Part shown: positions 1 to 8,316 of the stretch, piece by piece
Layout of the letters: every line of letters begins with the position of its first letter
How positions within the stretch are numbered: position 1 is the first letter of the stretch
Assembly (NCBI RefSeq): GCF_000224785.1
Contig: NZ_AGAV01000007.1
Span: 124,001-188,000 of the forward strand
From: Lentibacillus jeotgali
GTDB taxonomy: Bacteria > Bacillota > Bacilli > Bacillales > Amphibacillaceae
Length of the DNA: 64,000 bases
Direction: 5' to 3'
Notes under the pieces: model-generated
Seen by the model: the letters and a program-made list of their open reading frames with translations, nothing else
What the model was told of the DNA's origin: nothing
Database searches by the model: none
Program-made: the position numbers and the translations under genes

Positions 1-37
1 AGATGAGAATTCGGAGCAGTACTTCAGAAGTTTCCAT
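1..37 (-). CDS. possible start of a protein running off the left edge
   Basis: An ATG at 37 on the minus strand opens a frame reading METSEVLLRILI before the window ends. An AGTAGG lies about 8 bases upstream. Only 12 codons are visible, so no family can be named. The start is loosely like N-termini of DUF421 proteins, which would fit the neighbour at 378, but this is speculative. Confidence 0.2.
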   Translation of the reverse strand, partial: METSEVLLRILI

Positions 38-58
38 TGATTGTACCTACTTTCTTAA

Positions 59-226
59 TCATTTCTCGCTTGGATCATACTCATCATATGTCATTCTGGT
101 CACCCTGGTGGATTCGCCGTTTTCAATGTCTTCTTCGGTTGCCGGTTCACCAAAAGAATCATCCGGATCAATGCCTGGTGCTGTTACATGGCGGTCTGTT
201 GTTTCCTTTCGTTTCTTTTTATCCAT
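59..226 (-). CDS. small charged hypothetical protein (55 aa)
   Basis: This 55-residue frame has a strong ribosome site (GGAGGGATAACCTA before the ATG). The N-terminus is basic (MDKKKRKE) and the remainder is acidic, ending in TYDEYDPSEK. There is no signal peptide or membrane segment, and it is predicted to be disordered and cytosolic. The composition is like the many small conserved proteins of spore-formers, but I do not recognise the family. It is divergent from the DUF421 gene at 378 and separated from it by about 150 bases, which would hold both promoters. Confidence 0.6.
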   Translation of the reverse strand: MDKKKRKETTDRHVTAPGIDPDDSFGEPATEEDIENGESTRVTRMTYDEYDPSEK

Positions 227-377
227 TAGGTTATCCCTCCATTTCTAATCATTATGTTTTCTTTTATTGCAGATTTTATCCCGGGAGATTGATAATCACT
301 CTTCCTGCAGTATCTTTCTTCCTAACTTAACCACAATAAAAAAAGATATAAATGATTCTTTTGAATGGAGGATATAT

Positions 378-1241
378 ATGCCGGAATATATGGTCATTGC
401 TGTCCGGACCTTATTTTCTTTCTTTTTCATCCTGTTGATGGCGAGGATTTTGGGAAAGAAACAACTTGCCCAGCTGACTTTTTTCGATTATATTACAGGC
501 ATTACGATTGGAAATATGGCGGCCGCAATGGCTATTGACACGACATTACAGCCAATTGATGCTGTGATAGGGGTAACAATATTTACCATCATGACAATCC
601 TTATTGCAAAAGGGGCGATGCGTTCCCTGAAATTCAGGAAATTGGTTGAGGGAAGCCCGCTTATGTTGATGAGAAATGGCAATGTCCTGGAAAAGAATTT
701 ATCGAAAGCGAATTTAACGTTTGATGATCTGATGATGGGATTAAGAGAAAAAAATGTTTTTAAATTATCCGATGTTGAGACGGCTGTCCTGGAGACTAGT
801 GGCACAATAAGTGTGATGAAGAAGACAGAATATAACCCGCTGACACCGAAAGATATTAATCTGTCGGTGGAATCGGAGCATGAGCCATCACTCATTATTG
901 TTGACGGCGTATTATTATCAAAGCGTTTAAAATACCTTGGTTATTCTGAGGAATGGCTCCTCGGTGAAGTCATGAAGCAAGGGGGTAGTGGTTTTAAAGA
1001 TGTTTTTTTGGGACAAATTGATACAAAAGGCAATGTTTATGCTGATTTGTATGATGAAACAAAGAAGACACAGCAAGTCAAACAAAAACCACAACTTGCG
1101 TCACAGCTGCGTAAGATACAGGCTGAGTTGGAGAGTTTGGCGATTCAAACGGACGATAAAACTGCAAAGCAAATGTATTACAATCAATCTATTGAACTCC
1201 AGAATCTAATTGACACCATTAATCCTTTCCTTAAAGAGTGA
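378..1241 (+). CDS. DUF421 (YetF-type) membrane protein with C-terminal DUF1657-like domain
   Basis: This is a 287-residue protein. Two or three N-terminal membrane segments include the typical RILGKKQ at about residues 22-28 and a TFFDYITGITIGNMAA-like stretch at about 33-48. The cytosolic DUF421 domain follows. The last ~55 residues (LASQLRKIQAELESLAIQT...) resemble the free-standing DUF1657 proteins at 52505 and 55081. The start was chosen at the ATG preceded by TGGAGGAT; an in-frame ATG at 267 has no ribosome site. It is a paralogue of the last gene of the spoVA2-type operon (51589-52446) but stands alone here. DUF421 proteins are linked to spore membranes in that operon; the biochemical role is unknown. 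Confidence 0.88.
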   Translation: MPEYMVIAVRTLFSFFFILLMARILGKKQLAQLTFFDYITGITIGNMAAAMAIDTTLQPIDAVIGVTIFTIMTILIAKGAMRSLKFRKLVEGSPLMLMRNGNVLEKNLSKANLTFDDLMMGLREKNVFKLSDVETAVLETSGTISVMKKTEYNPLTPKDINLSVESEHEPSLIIVDGVLLSKRLKYLGYSEEWLLGEVMKQGGSGFKDVFLGQIDTKGNVYADLYDETKKTQQVKQKPQLASQLRKIQAELESLAIQTDDKTAKQMYYNQSIELQNLIDTINPFLKE

Positions 1242-1242
1242 T

Positions 1243-1273
1243 AAAAGCACTTTTGTCCTGCAAGTGCTTTTTT
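1243..1273 (+). terminator. rho-independent terminator after the DUF421 gene
   Basis: A ten-base inverted repeat (AAAAGCACTT / AAGTGCTTTT) with a 9-base loop and a T run starts two bases after the stop codon. Confidence 0.85.
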
Positions 1274-1379
1274 CTGTTTATGACTTGTCGGTTAATTGCA
1301 AATTATTTAAATTCGATATTACTCATGATTTTTATTTAAATTTCATATAATCCAAAAATGGGTACAGGGGGGGATTTCA

Positions 1380-1592
1380 TTGACATCACGATCCAAATTC
1401 CGGGACCCGGGATTCATTTTGACGATTGTCCTGATTGTTTATGCAGCGATTGTCTTCATCTGGTGGCCGACAGACATTTATATGCTCGAGATTTCACTGG
1501 TTGCCTGGCTAATGTTTGCTGGATTGTTTTTTTGGTTTCTGCTGGCAATTATTTATAGTGTGTGGATTGAAAAGATAGAGAGCAGGCGATGA
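1380..1592 (+). CDS. DUF3311 small membrane protein, partner of the downstream symporter
   Basis: This 70-residue protein has two membrane segments (about residues 12-30 and 38-62) and a charged tail (EKIESRR). Start is TTG at 1380 with GGGGGGGAT just upstream; an overlapping ATG at 1358 lies in a different frame. It sits 34 bases before a sodium:solute symporter. That arrangement matches the B. subtilis YhjC/YhjB pair (known) and similar YhdT/PanF-like pairs, so it is probably a small subunit of the transporter (inference). Confidence 0.82.
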   Translation: MTSRSKFRDPGFILTIVLIVYAAIVFIWWPTDIYMLEISLVAWLMFAGLFFWFLLAIIYSVWIEKIESRR

Positions 1593-1626
1593 ATGAATTT
1601 GTTTTAAGGGGGAGGGGATGTAAGGC

Positions 1627-3069
1627 ATGCAGGTAACTGAGTCGATTATTTTGCTGATCTATCTAATCGCTATGACACTTATGGGGATTTATTTTTATAG
1701 ACGCGCAAGGCGTTCGGAAAACGATTATTTTACAGCAGGACAGAGTATTAATACGTTTATCGGAGCGTTTGCGATTTTTGCAGCAGTGGCAAGTTCCAGT
1801 TCCCTGATGGGGGCAGTCGGGTCAGGGGTCGCGTTGGGAGTACCGTACTTTTTCACATATGCGTTTGGTGTTATCGCAATTCTTCCGTTTTCGATGTTTC
1901 TGGTGTCCGGTCAAATTCGCAGAGCTGGTGTGAAAACGCTTCCTGAATTTTTTAATCAGCGTTTCGGTAAACCTGTACAAATCGTTTCAGCTGCTGTCGT
2001 CGTGATTGGCATGACGTTTTACATGGTACCGCAGCTGACGGCTTCAGGTTTGATTGGTTCCCACGTATTGGGCATTGATTATAAGACCGCTGTTGTCGTT
2101 TTAGGATTAGGCTTTACCCTCTATGCTGCGCTTGGTGGTATGTGGGCCATCACCTATACAGACCTTATTCAGGGCTCAAGCATGCTTATCGGAATTGTCA
2201 TTTTGGCTTTATTTATCATGGTTGATCACAATGGTGTTGTGTCACTGATCAACGATGCTATGGCGGTTGATCCGGCGTTTGGTGACATTACACAGCCATG
2301 GATGTCTTATTTTGGGTTGTTCATTGCATTTTTGTGGTTTGGTATCATTTCACCCTCGGTTGTCATGCGTAATTTTGCATCGCGTGATGCGAGAACGGCC
2401 CGGCATTCTGCCATGTGGGCTTGTTTGCTTTATTTAACATTATTTATTGCCGGATTTTTTGTTACGGCGGCTGGAGCAAGTATGGGCATTGTTGAGTCAC
2501 TGGATAATACGGATATGATTTTCGTGTCGGTAATTGAGCAGTACCTTCCTGCGATTCTTGGCGGTATCATGCTTGCCGGACTGATGGCAGCGATTATGTC
2601 GTCTGCTGATGCTATGCTCTTGGCAATCTCAGCCGGCATCGCGCACGATATTTACAAGGAACATATTAATCCAAAAGCCAGTGAACGGTTCGTAACTGGG
2701 CTGGGTCTTATTGTCATGATCGCCGCAAGTATAGTTGGTATTCTGATTGCGATTGATCCGCCGGGACTGATTGCTGTCATGGTCGGCTGGGTCGGCGGGT
2801 TCCTGCTGTCGGCTTTCGGATTCCCGATTGTTCTTGGTATATGGTGGAAGCGTGCCAATATGCTTGGTGCTTTAACTGGTATGCTTGGCGGCTCGATCGT
2901 ATTTCTTATCCTGATAATCGGACGATGGCTCCCGACCAATGCTGAACCGATTATTGCTGCACCGATATCATTATTGCTGATGATCGTCGTCAGTTTGATG
3001 ACTGAGCCGCCATCACAGGAGACTCAGGCGAAGGTGGATTATTATCATACACATTTGGAAAATAGATAG
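1627..3069 (+). CDS. sodium:solute symporter (SSS family, YhjB-like)
   Basis: This 480-residue polytopic membrane protein has about 13 hydrophobic segments and the SSS-family pattern: an N-terminal YFYRRARRSENDYFTAG stretch (about residues 23-39), the AAVASSSSLMGAVG segment (52-65), GGMWAITYTDLIQG (about 176-189) and the ILGGIMLAGLMAAIMSSADA region (about 310-330). It would import an organic solute with Na+; the substrate cannot be read from sequence. It is co-transcribed with the DUF3311 gene upstream and the unknown gene 12 bases downstream. Confidence 0.9.
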   Translation: MQVTESIILLIYLIAMTLMGIYFYRRARRSENDYFTAGQSINTFIGAFAIFAAVASSSSLMGAVGSGVALGVPYFFTYAFGVIAILPFSMFLVSGQIRRAGVKTLPEFFNQRFGKPVQIVSAAVVVIGMTFYMVPQLTASGLIGSHVLGIDYKTAVVVLGLGFTLYAALGGMWAITYTDLIQGSSMLIGIVILALFIMVDHNGVVSLINDAMAVDPAFGDITQPWMSYFGLFIAFLWFGIISPSVVMRNFASRDARTARHSAMWACLLYLTLFIAGFFVTAAGASMGIVESLDNTDMIFVSVIEQYLPAILGGIMLAGLMAAIMSSADAMLLAISAGIAHDIYKEHINPKASERFVTGLGLIVMIAASIVGILIAIDPPGLIAVMVGWVGGFLLSAFGFPIVLGIWWKRANMLGALTGMLGGSIVFLILIIGRWLPTNAEPIIAAPISLLLMIVVSLMTEPPSQETQAKVDYYHTHLENR

Positions 3070-3081
3070 GATGATGCAGGC

Positions 3082-3672
3082 GTGCAAACGAATGAAGGAA
3101 CCATCAAAGTCATTGGAGATGACGTTATAGTTTCGGAAAATGCATTATATAAGTATATCTATAAAGCTGCCGGTATGAAGGCCAGGGTTAACAGCTCAAT
3201 AAATGAACATTACCTGCGCCAGAATGCAAAAACGTGTGAGTTAATCTATCATCCATTCTGGCTTGCCAAAACATTGGTTGTTGCGGATCGTCCGCCATTT
3301 CCACCGCGAATCCAGCCAAATATAATCTTTGTTGATGCTGTATCAGGATATCGGGGTGTATTTTCCAAAGTCCCGCCGATTCATGACCAGGAAATCGGCC
3401 ATAGTTCTCTTATAGAATCTAATATAGCTGACAAGGAAGATGCTGAACGGTATGTGATAAATGTCCAGGAAAAGCAGATGAACCCCTCCTATATTTTGAA
3501 AAAGCCGAGACATGAGATCAGGGAACTTTTCCTGGTGTATCTGCCGCTGTGGAAGGTCGCGATCCTTAGCGGGCTGGTCAATGAGACGTTTTTTATCAAT
3601 GGCAATACAGGCGAATCGGAGAAATTCATGTCTGAACGCTGGCAGAGCATGAAGGACTTCCTGCAGCACTGA
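3082..3672 (+). CDS. conserved hypothetical protein in the symporter operon (196 aa)
   Basis: This is a soluble 196-residue protein with no signal peptide or clear membrane segment. A GTG start at 3082 fits the reading frame, but its ribosome site is weak (AGG two bases upstream) and the next in-frame ATG would lose a conserved-looking N-terminus. It has a basic middle part and a hydrophobic LVYLPLWKVAILSGLV stretch near residue 155. I do not recognise a family. Its position directly behind the symporter suggests a linked role. Confidence 0.6.
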   Translation: MQTNEGTIKVIGDDVIVSENALYKYIYKAAGMKARVNSSINEHYLRQNAKTCELIYHPFWLAKTLVVADRPPFPPRIQPNIIFVDAVSGYRGVFSKVPPIHDQEIGHSSLIESNIADKEDAERYVINVQEKQMNPSYILKKPRHEIRELFLVYLPLWKVAILSGLVNETFFINGNTGESEKFMSERWQSMKDFLQH

Positions 3673-3698
3673 TGGCATAAGCTGAAATGTAATGATCT

Positions 3699-3733
3699 AA
3701 AAAGTGTACCAATCAAGCGTTGGTATGCTTTTT
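3699..3733 (+). terminator. terminator after the symporter operon
   Basis: Inverted repeat AAAAAG(T)GTACCAA / TTGGTA(T)GCTTTTT with a short loop, 27 bases after the stop. Confidence 0.75.
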
Positions 3734-3916
3734 AAGCTACTTTTCAATGGGCTCGGCGATTGTTAAAGCGAACCGGTCCAACTTTGGAAATTTCTAAAAA
3801 GACAGTAACAGATACTGCTCAGGCGAATATACTTTTTGTAAGTTGTGGGCCCAGTTAACTGATGTGGCATTGTGAAGCCTGTCAATATAACACCATTAAG
3901 ATAAGGAGAATAAGTC

Positions 3917-4612
3917 ATGCAAATTGCTATCCATCAAGGTAGAACATCCCCGCAGGCGGCTGCAGATATTACGATTGTAATTGATGTTATTCGGGCATTT
4001 ACCGTCGCGCACTATGCTTTTCTGCAAGGCGCAAGACGCGTTTTCCTTGTAAAGACAGCCAATCAGGCATTTTCGATAAAGAAAGAAAATCCGGAATATC
4101 TTTTGGCAGGGGAGACAGATGGTTTAGCGGTTAAAGGGTTCGATTTCGGCAATTCGCCATACCATCTCCAGCAATACAATCTCAGTGGAAAAACACTTGT
4201 CCAAAAAACGACGAACGGGGTGCAGGCAGCCTTAAACAGCTTGTCATCCGATCATGTATTTGTTACAGGTTTTACGAATGCGAGACGGACAGCGGAATTT
4301 ATTAGAGAGAGAATGCCGTATAAAAGAAAAAAAACTGTCCGTATCATTGCTTCCCACCCAAGCGGGGACGATGATCTGGCTTGTGCGGCCTATATAAAAA
4401 GTATACTGGAAAACGACAATTCTATTTCAGCTCAGGAGGTAAAAGAAAGAATCAAGCATTCACATGCGGCTGAAAAATTTTTTGAGGACGAGGCCAACAC
4501 AGCTTTTATCCATGAAGATATTGTTCATTGTATCAGGGAACTGGATACTGACTTTGTCATGAAGGTAAATAAGAATACAGAAATACCAATGATTGAGAGG
4601 GTTCATGTATGA
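3917..4612 (+). CDS. comB: 2-phosphosulfolactate phosphatase (ComB/YitC type)
   Basis: This 231-residue ComB-family phosphatase removes phosphate from (R)-2-phospho-3-sulfolactate to give sulfolactate, in the cytosol with Mg2+. Family-typical stretches are IDVIRAFT (22-29), GETDG (65-69), FDFGNSP (75-81) and KTTNG (97-101). The ATG has AAGGAG 7-8 bases upstream. It overlaps the synthase gene by four bases (ATGA), so the two enzymes are translationally coupled. 3-Sulfolactate is a known abundant metabolite of Bacillus spores (yitC/yitD), so a sporulation role is the best inference; I found no convincing sporulation promoter upstream. Confidence 0.88.
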   Translation: MQIAIHQGRTSPQAAADITIVIDVIRAFTVAHYAFLQGARRVFLVKTANQAFSIKKENPEYLLAGETDGLAVKGFDFGNSPYHLQQYNLSGKTLVQKTTNGVQAALNSLSSDHVFVTGFTNARRTAEFIRERMPYKRKKTVRIIASHPSGDDDLACAAYIKSILENDNSISAQEVKERIKHSHAAEKFFEDEANTAFIHEDIVHCIRELDTDFVMKVNKNTEIPMIERVHV

Positions 4613-5367
4613 CGGAGACAGAATTGATTCTGCCTGCAAGGGAGCTGAAACCGAGAGAAAAAGGATTAACGATTTTAATTGACAATGGATCGCCCTTAAA
4701 TTTGTTTATCGATACAATTCAAAGTGCAAGCGATTATATTGACTTTGTGAAGTTCGGCTGGGGCACATCACTTATAACAAGTCATATAAGGCAAAAAATC
4801 GCTTGTTTGCGGGATCAGGGAATTGAATTTTTCTTCGGTGGTACATTGTTCGAAAAGTTTCTCAGCCGGGATCGGGTAGAAGAATATTACGACTACTGCA
4901 GAAGATTTCATTGTAACTATGTTGAAATATCGAATGGAACAATGCCTATTTCGAATAAGGAAAAGGGTTACTTTGTCAAGATGTTCTCGCGTGAATTTAC
5001 CGTGTTTAGTGAAGTTGGAAACAAAGATACTGTCATGTCTAATGCGCAGAACTCTTCTGAATGGGTTGAAAATATTCAGGAGGATTTAGAAGCAGGGGCA
5101 GCGAAGGTTATAACCGAGGCGAGGGAAAGTGGTACGAGTGGAATGTGTCGGGAAAATGGCGGTATTCGATTAGATATTTTCGACCAAATTGTCGATTCCG
5201 GTATTCCTTTTGAAAAGCTTATATTTGAAGCGCCGACTAAAAAAATGCAAACATTTTTCATTCAGCATGTCGGCTCGGACGTTAACCTTGCCAATATCGC
5301 TTTAGCAGACGTCATTTCAGTGGAAACGCTGCGTTTAGGATTGCGTTCAGATACATTTAATCTGTAA
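4609..5367 (+). CDS. comA: phosphosulfolactate synthase (ComA/YitD type)
   Basis: This 252-residue TIM-barrel enzyme of the ComA family adds sulfite to phosphoenolpyruvate to make (R)-2-phospho-3-sulfolactate. The family signature is visible at SDYIDFVKFGWGTS (41-54) and FFFGGTLFEKF (74-84), followed by the NYVEISNGT and ARESGTSGM stretches. It overlaps the upstream phosphatase by ATGA. In methanogens these enzymes serve coenzyme M synthesis (known); in bacilli they serve sulfolactate formation, which is the role expected here. Confidence 0.9.
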   Translation: MTETELILPARELKPREKGLTILIDNGSPLNLFIDTIQSASDYIDFVKFGWGTSLITSHIRQKIACLRDQGIEFFFGGTLFEKFLSRDRVEEYYDYCRRFHCNYVEISNGTMPISNKEKGYFVKMFSREFTVFSEVGNKDTVMSNAQNSSEWVENIQEDLEAGAAKVITEARESGTSGMCRENGGIRLDIFDQIVDSGIPFEKLIFEAPTKKMQTFFIQHVGSDVNLANIALADVISVETLRLGLRSDTFNL

Positions 5368-5395
5368 TGGTTGATTAACTTCGAGGAGGAATAAC

Positions 5396-5794
5396 ATGCG
5401 TAAAACAAGTAAAGTGTTTCATTTAGCAATACCTTGTAAAGATTTGGATGAGACGGTGGCATTTTATAAAAAATTAGGCTGCAAACTTGCCAGACGATAT
5501 AATGACCGTGTAACGTTTGATTTCTTTGGTGACCAGGTGGTATGTCATTTGAGTCCTGATGATGTCGATGAGCAGCCGAAAATGTACCCGCGTCACTTTG
5601 GCATCACGTTTCTGGATAAAGAGGAGTATGTTCAGACACTGGAATTTGCAACCAGCCAGAAGCTTCCATTTTTTAAAGAGCCGATGGTCCGTTTTGAAGG
5701 AAAACGGGAGGAACATATGACATTTTTCCTGATCGATCCTGCCAATAATTTGCTGGAATTTAAGTATTACCATGATATCAATATGGTTTATTAG
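5396..5794 (+). CDS. VOC (glyoxalase/bleomycin-resistance fold) protein
   Basis: This 132-residue protein has a single VOC domain with two beta-alpha-beta-beta-beta modules. Candidate metal ligands are H9 in VFHLAIPC, H63 in RHFGITF and the Glu in NNLLEFKYY near residue 122. It has a strong ribosome site (GAGGAGGAATAAC) and lies 28 bases behind the phosphosulfolactate synthase gene, apparently in one operon. The substrate is unknown; a role in sulfolactate or a related C3-sulfonate is only a guess from position. Confidence 0.8.
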   Translation: MRKTSKVFHLAIPCKDLDETVAFYKKLGCKLARRYNDRVTFDFFGDQVVCHLSPDDVDEQPKMYPRHFGITFLDKEEYVQTLEFATSQKLPFFKEPMVRFEGKREEHMTFFLIDPANNLLEFKYYHDINMVY

Positions 5795-5829
5795 CTATAA
5801 GGCGTGACGAACAGTTTTATAGAGATAGG

Positions 5830-5867
5830 AAAGAGAACAGCTTCGAATTGATTGCTGTTCTCTCTTT
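5830..5867 (+). terminator. terminator after the sulfolactate operon
   Basis: Stem AAAGAGAACAGC / GCTGTTCTCTCTTT with a 12-base loop, between convergent genes; it could serve both directions. Confidence 0.75.
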
Positions 5868-5923
5868 AGTGACAAGAAGATAGACGTCACATGCTGTATT
5901 TGTGTCCTTCCAGACTGGAGCTG

Positions 5924-5945
5924 TGACAATTTAAGCCGATTCGTA
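5924..5945 (+). repeat. single copy of the TGTGACAA-TTGAGCCGATT repeat unit
   Basis: GCTGTGACAATTTAAGCCGATT occurs here alone, between the terminator and the convergent DUF3231 gene. The same unit is tandemly repeated at 19816-19922. Confidence 0.6.
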
Positions 5946-5947
5946 AA

Positions 5948-6463
5948 TTAATCATCGTTAACTTTACTGTGATGCAGAGGAGGCGGTACTAACCAGCCTT
6001 TTTCTTTTGTAATGTTTAATAGTTTGCTTTCATACTCCGATTTTTGCGTATGGAATTCATTAAATAATTCGGCAATGTCTCCCCGGATGGAAATACCGAT
6101 GACATAGCTGCACAAAAGCCGCCCGGACGTTAATTCGTTTTTTACCAGACCAGCAATTTCCGCATCATTAAAACGGGCTCCGGCGGGAATATCCTGTACT
6201 TCGACATTAGGCCTGTCCGGCGGGGCAGGTGGAAGCCGAATACCTGTCTCTTTTAAAATCGCCTCAACCTGCTGCTCCTCTTGTGTAAAACTGTTTTCTG
6301 TAAGATCTTCCAAAAAGGTTTGTAAATCATGATCACCTGTATGATTCGTTAAAACCTGCAGGGTTACTAAAGTCGCTTTTGTACTGTATAAATATGACCA
6401 TAGATGGAACACCTCTCCTGAATGGAATGGCTCCTCTTGCGGTTTTCCTTCGAACATTCCCAT
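5948..6463 (-). CDS. DUF3231 family protein, single domain
   Basis: This is a 171-residue soluble helical-bundle protein. The proline-rich centre (GIRLPPAPPDRP, about residues 72-83), the PAGARFNDAEIAGLVKNEL stretch and the C-terminal KEKGWLVPPPLHH end are typical of DUF3231 proteins of bacilli. The start is the first of two close ATGs, with AAGGAGTG 9-10 bases upstream. The family's role is unknown; it is common in spore-formers. A two-domain member lies at 13128-14129. Confidence 0.82.
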   Translation of the reverse strand: MGMFEGKPQEEPFHSGEVFHLWSYLYSTKATLVTLQVLTNHTGDHDLQTFLEDLTENSFTQEEQQVEAILKETGIRLPPAPPDRPNVEVQDIPAGARFNDAEIAGLVKNELTSGRLLCSYVIGISIRGDIAELFNEFHTQKSEYESKLLNITKEKGWLVPPPLHHSKVNDD

Positions 6464-6568
6464 TAAAATGACACTCCTTCATTTTTTCTGGGTTTAGTTT
6501 CCCTAAAACGAATGGAATTATGTTTAAGTATATGTTGTATTAATACTGTCCATCATTCCAGTAATAGT

Positions 6569-6599
6569 AAAAGGCTTATGGAGTTGTTCCATAAGCCTT
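6569..6599 (-). terminator. terminator of the YjcZ-type gene
   Basis: On the minus strand AAGGCTTATGGA / TCCATAAGCCTTTT forms a 12-base stem with a 5-base loop and a short T run, downstream of the gene at 6662-6787. Confidence 0.75.
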
Positions 6600-6661
6600 C
6601 TGTTTCCTCAAGTTATTTCAAATGGAAAAAACAAGCCTTGCGATTAAAAGACTTCTTAAGC

Positions 6662-6787
6662 TTAATAGCCGCCGAAGCCTCCACCAAAGCCTCCACCAGC
6701 GTAGGCAGTACCAACGATGATGAGGAGAATGAACAATACGACAATCAGGGCGAATCCACCGCCGCCTCCTGCATATCCTGCACTCAT
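6662..6787 (-). CDS. YjcZ-family tiny sporulation protein (41 aa)
   Basis: This 41-residue peptide has a Gly-rich head ([11 protein letters not shown]), one hydrophobic segment ([19 protein letters not shown], residues 12-30) and a Gly/Phe tail ending GGFGGY. AAGGAGGTG precedes the ATG by 7 bases. The [15 protein letters not shown] core is the YjcZ-family signature and is nearly identical in the genes at 15627 and 15948. These small membrane peptides are known from sporulating bacilli; function unknown. Confidence 0.88.
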   Translation of the reverse strand: MSAGYAGGGGGFALIVVLFILLIIVGTAYAGGGFGGGFGGY

Positions 6788-6817
6788 TAAAAAGCACCTC
6801 CTTAGCGTGGATAATTC

Positions 6818-6847
6818 TATACTATGCTCGAATGAACAGATAGTGTG
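6818..6847 (-). promoter_or_regulatory. candidate mother-cell (sigma-K-type) promoter of the YjcZ-type gene
   Basis: On the minus strand CATAGTATA at 6826-6818 fits the sigma-K -10 pattern CATANNNTA. ACAC lies 16 bases upstream at 6846-6843, fitting the loose -35 (AC). The distance to the ATG is about 30 bases. It is a short pattern, so support is moderate. Confidence 0.45.
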
Positions 6848-7032
6848 GACAGCAAACTACCTATGTCTTAAATAGCACAAAATATCATCTCATGTACCAT
6901 TGAGTGTAGGGGAAACGATGCATATCCTCTAGCAGTTGTGTTAATTTCTTCCTGTTACTATTGGCTAATGAAGGTACCTATTCGTGTTTCACATCATAAA
7001 ATAATGTAGCAGTCAGAAAAGGCGGAATAGAA

Positions 7033-7749
7033 ATGGAAAATAACAGCTATATCGACGCATTGGCATTAATGGGAGTCGGAGGTGCGCATCCTGGTGGTCT
7101 TCAGTTGACGAAAAATATACTATCAAGGGAAAACATAGATGAAGAAATGTCTGTTCTCGATGCCGGCTGCGGTACAGGGCAAACAGCTGCATATATCGCC
7201 GAACAATTCCAGTGTCATGTGACTGCCCTTGATAACAGTAACATAATGCTTGATAAGGCCCGGAGAAGGTTCTCAGACGGAGATCTTCCGGTTAAAATCA
7301 GACAGGGGAATATCGAAAACTTGCCTTTTCCCGATGATTCATTTGAAACAGCTCTGTCCGAATCAGTCATCGCTTTTACCGACATCCGTCAGTCAATTTC
7401 GGAATTGAACAGAATACTGAAACCGGATGGGGTTCTTTATGCGGTTGAAATGGTAATGGAAAAAAAGCTGCCGGAATACGACATGAAACCCATAATTGAT
7501 TTCTATGGCGTTACCCGATTATTGTCAGAAAGCGAATGGCGTGATTTGTTTCAGGAAGTGGGTTTCCAGCAGATAATTTCAAATAGTTTCAAACAACAGG
7601 TTGAAAACGTGGACTTGAACGATGGACCGGATTTTTCTCTGTCTGAAAATATGAGTGATGAAACGATGGATATTCTCTTGGAACATGACCGTCTCACAAA
7701 GTTATATGAGGATAGACTTGGATTTCGAATTTTTAGATGCTCGGTTTAA
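7033..7749 (+). CDS. class I SAM-dependent methyltransferase
   Basis: This 238-residue protein has the Rossmann-like methyltransferase fold. Motif I is VLDAGCGTGQ (41-50), the acidic end of strand 2 is TALDNS (about 64-69), and motif IV/V is LPFPDDSFETALSE (about 97-110). The remaining C-terminal ~90 residues form the substrate cap. The ATG has a weak ribosome site (AAGGCGG). It is a single-gene unit with its own terminator. It resembles ubiE-like/methyltransferase-11 enzymes; the substrate is unknown. Confidence 0.85.
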   Translation: MENNSYIDALALMGVGGAHPGGLQLTKNILSRENIDEEMSVLDAGCGTGQTAAYIAEQFQCHVTALDNSNIMLDKARRRFSDGDLPVKIRQGNIENLPFPDDSFETALSESVIAFTDIRQSISELNRILKPDGVLYAVEMVMEKKLPEYDMKPIIDFYGVTRLLSESEWRDLFQEVGFQQIISNSFKQQVENVDLNDGPDFSLSENMSDETMDILLEHDRLTKLYEDRLGFRIFRCSV

Positions 7750-7838
7750 TAATTAGGGGATCTTATTTGCTTTAGCTTAAAGGTTGTTAAGGGTAATGAC
7801 GGACAATGTACTAAATAACTACAATCAAGAGTCCAGAT

Positions 7839-7873
7839 AAAAGCCGGTTATCCAATTTGTTGGAGCCGGCTTC
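7839..7873 (+). terminator. terminator after the methyltransferase gene
   Basis: AAAGCCGG / CCGGCTT outer stem with an inner TCCAA / TTGGA pairing; the T run is short. Confidence 0.6.
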
Positions 7874-7893
7874 TAAAGTGTAACTTGGAAACA

Positions 7894-8316
7894 TCAGTCA
7901 TTTTCATCGGCAATATCGATATATGTCCGGTCATGATCTGTTTTAGGGATCGTCACTTTCAACAGCCCATCATGGAACGTTGCTTTTGTTTCTTCTTTCT
8001 GTATCGGAAATGGAAGCGTAATGGTGCGTTCCGTTTGCTGTTTCTCGTGAGTGGAACTCCTTTGGGCAGCAATCCGTAAACGATGAGCAATCATCTCTAA
8101 CTCGATCTCATTGCGTTTGTAACCCGGCAATTCCGCTGTGACGATTATTTCGGAATCGTATTCGTCTACATCGACCCAAAATGGCTGCATATTGAAAACG
8201 GAATTCATCTGTTTGAACGATTGGTTGAAAAAGGAGTCCATCTGACCCATCAGACCCCGAAATGGTGACATATCAATATCAAATTTTCCTGGCCGGTTGT
8301 TATTTTTTGAATTCAT
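7894..8316 (-). CDS. Hsp20/alpha-crystallin small heat-shock protein
   Basis: This 140-residue holdase-type chaperone has a short N-terminal arm with FFNQSFKQMNSVF (about 29-41), an alpha-crystallin domain (about 45-130) containing VTAELPGYKRNEIELEM and the FHDGLLKVTIPK motif. There is no IXI tail. The start was put at the ATG preceded by AGAGGTGAAAAA (8316), not at the in-frame upstream ATG at 8337, which overlaps that ribosome site. It may belong to the spore-coat-associated small Hsp group of bacilli, but this cannot be shown here. Confidence 0.86.
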   Translation of the reverse strand: MNSKNNNRPGKFDIDMSPFRGLMGQMDSFFNQSFKQMNSVFNMQPFWVDVDEYDSEIIVTAELPGYKRNEIELEMIAHRLRIAAQRSSTHEKQQTERTITLPFPIQKEETKATFHDGLLKVTIPKTDHDRTYIDIADEND

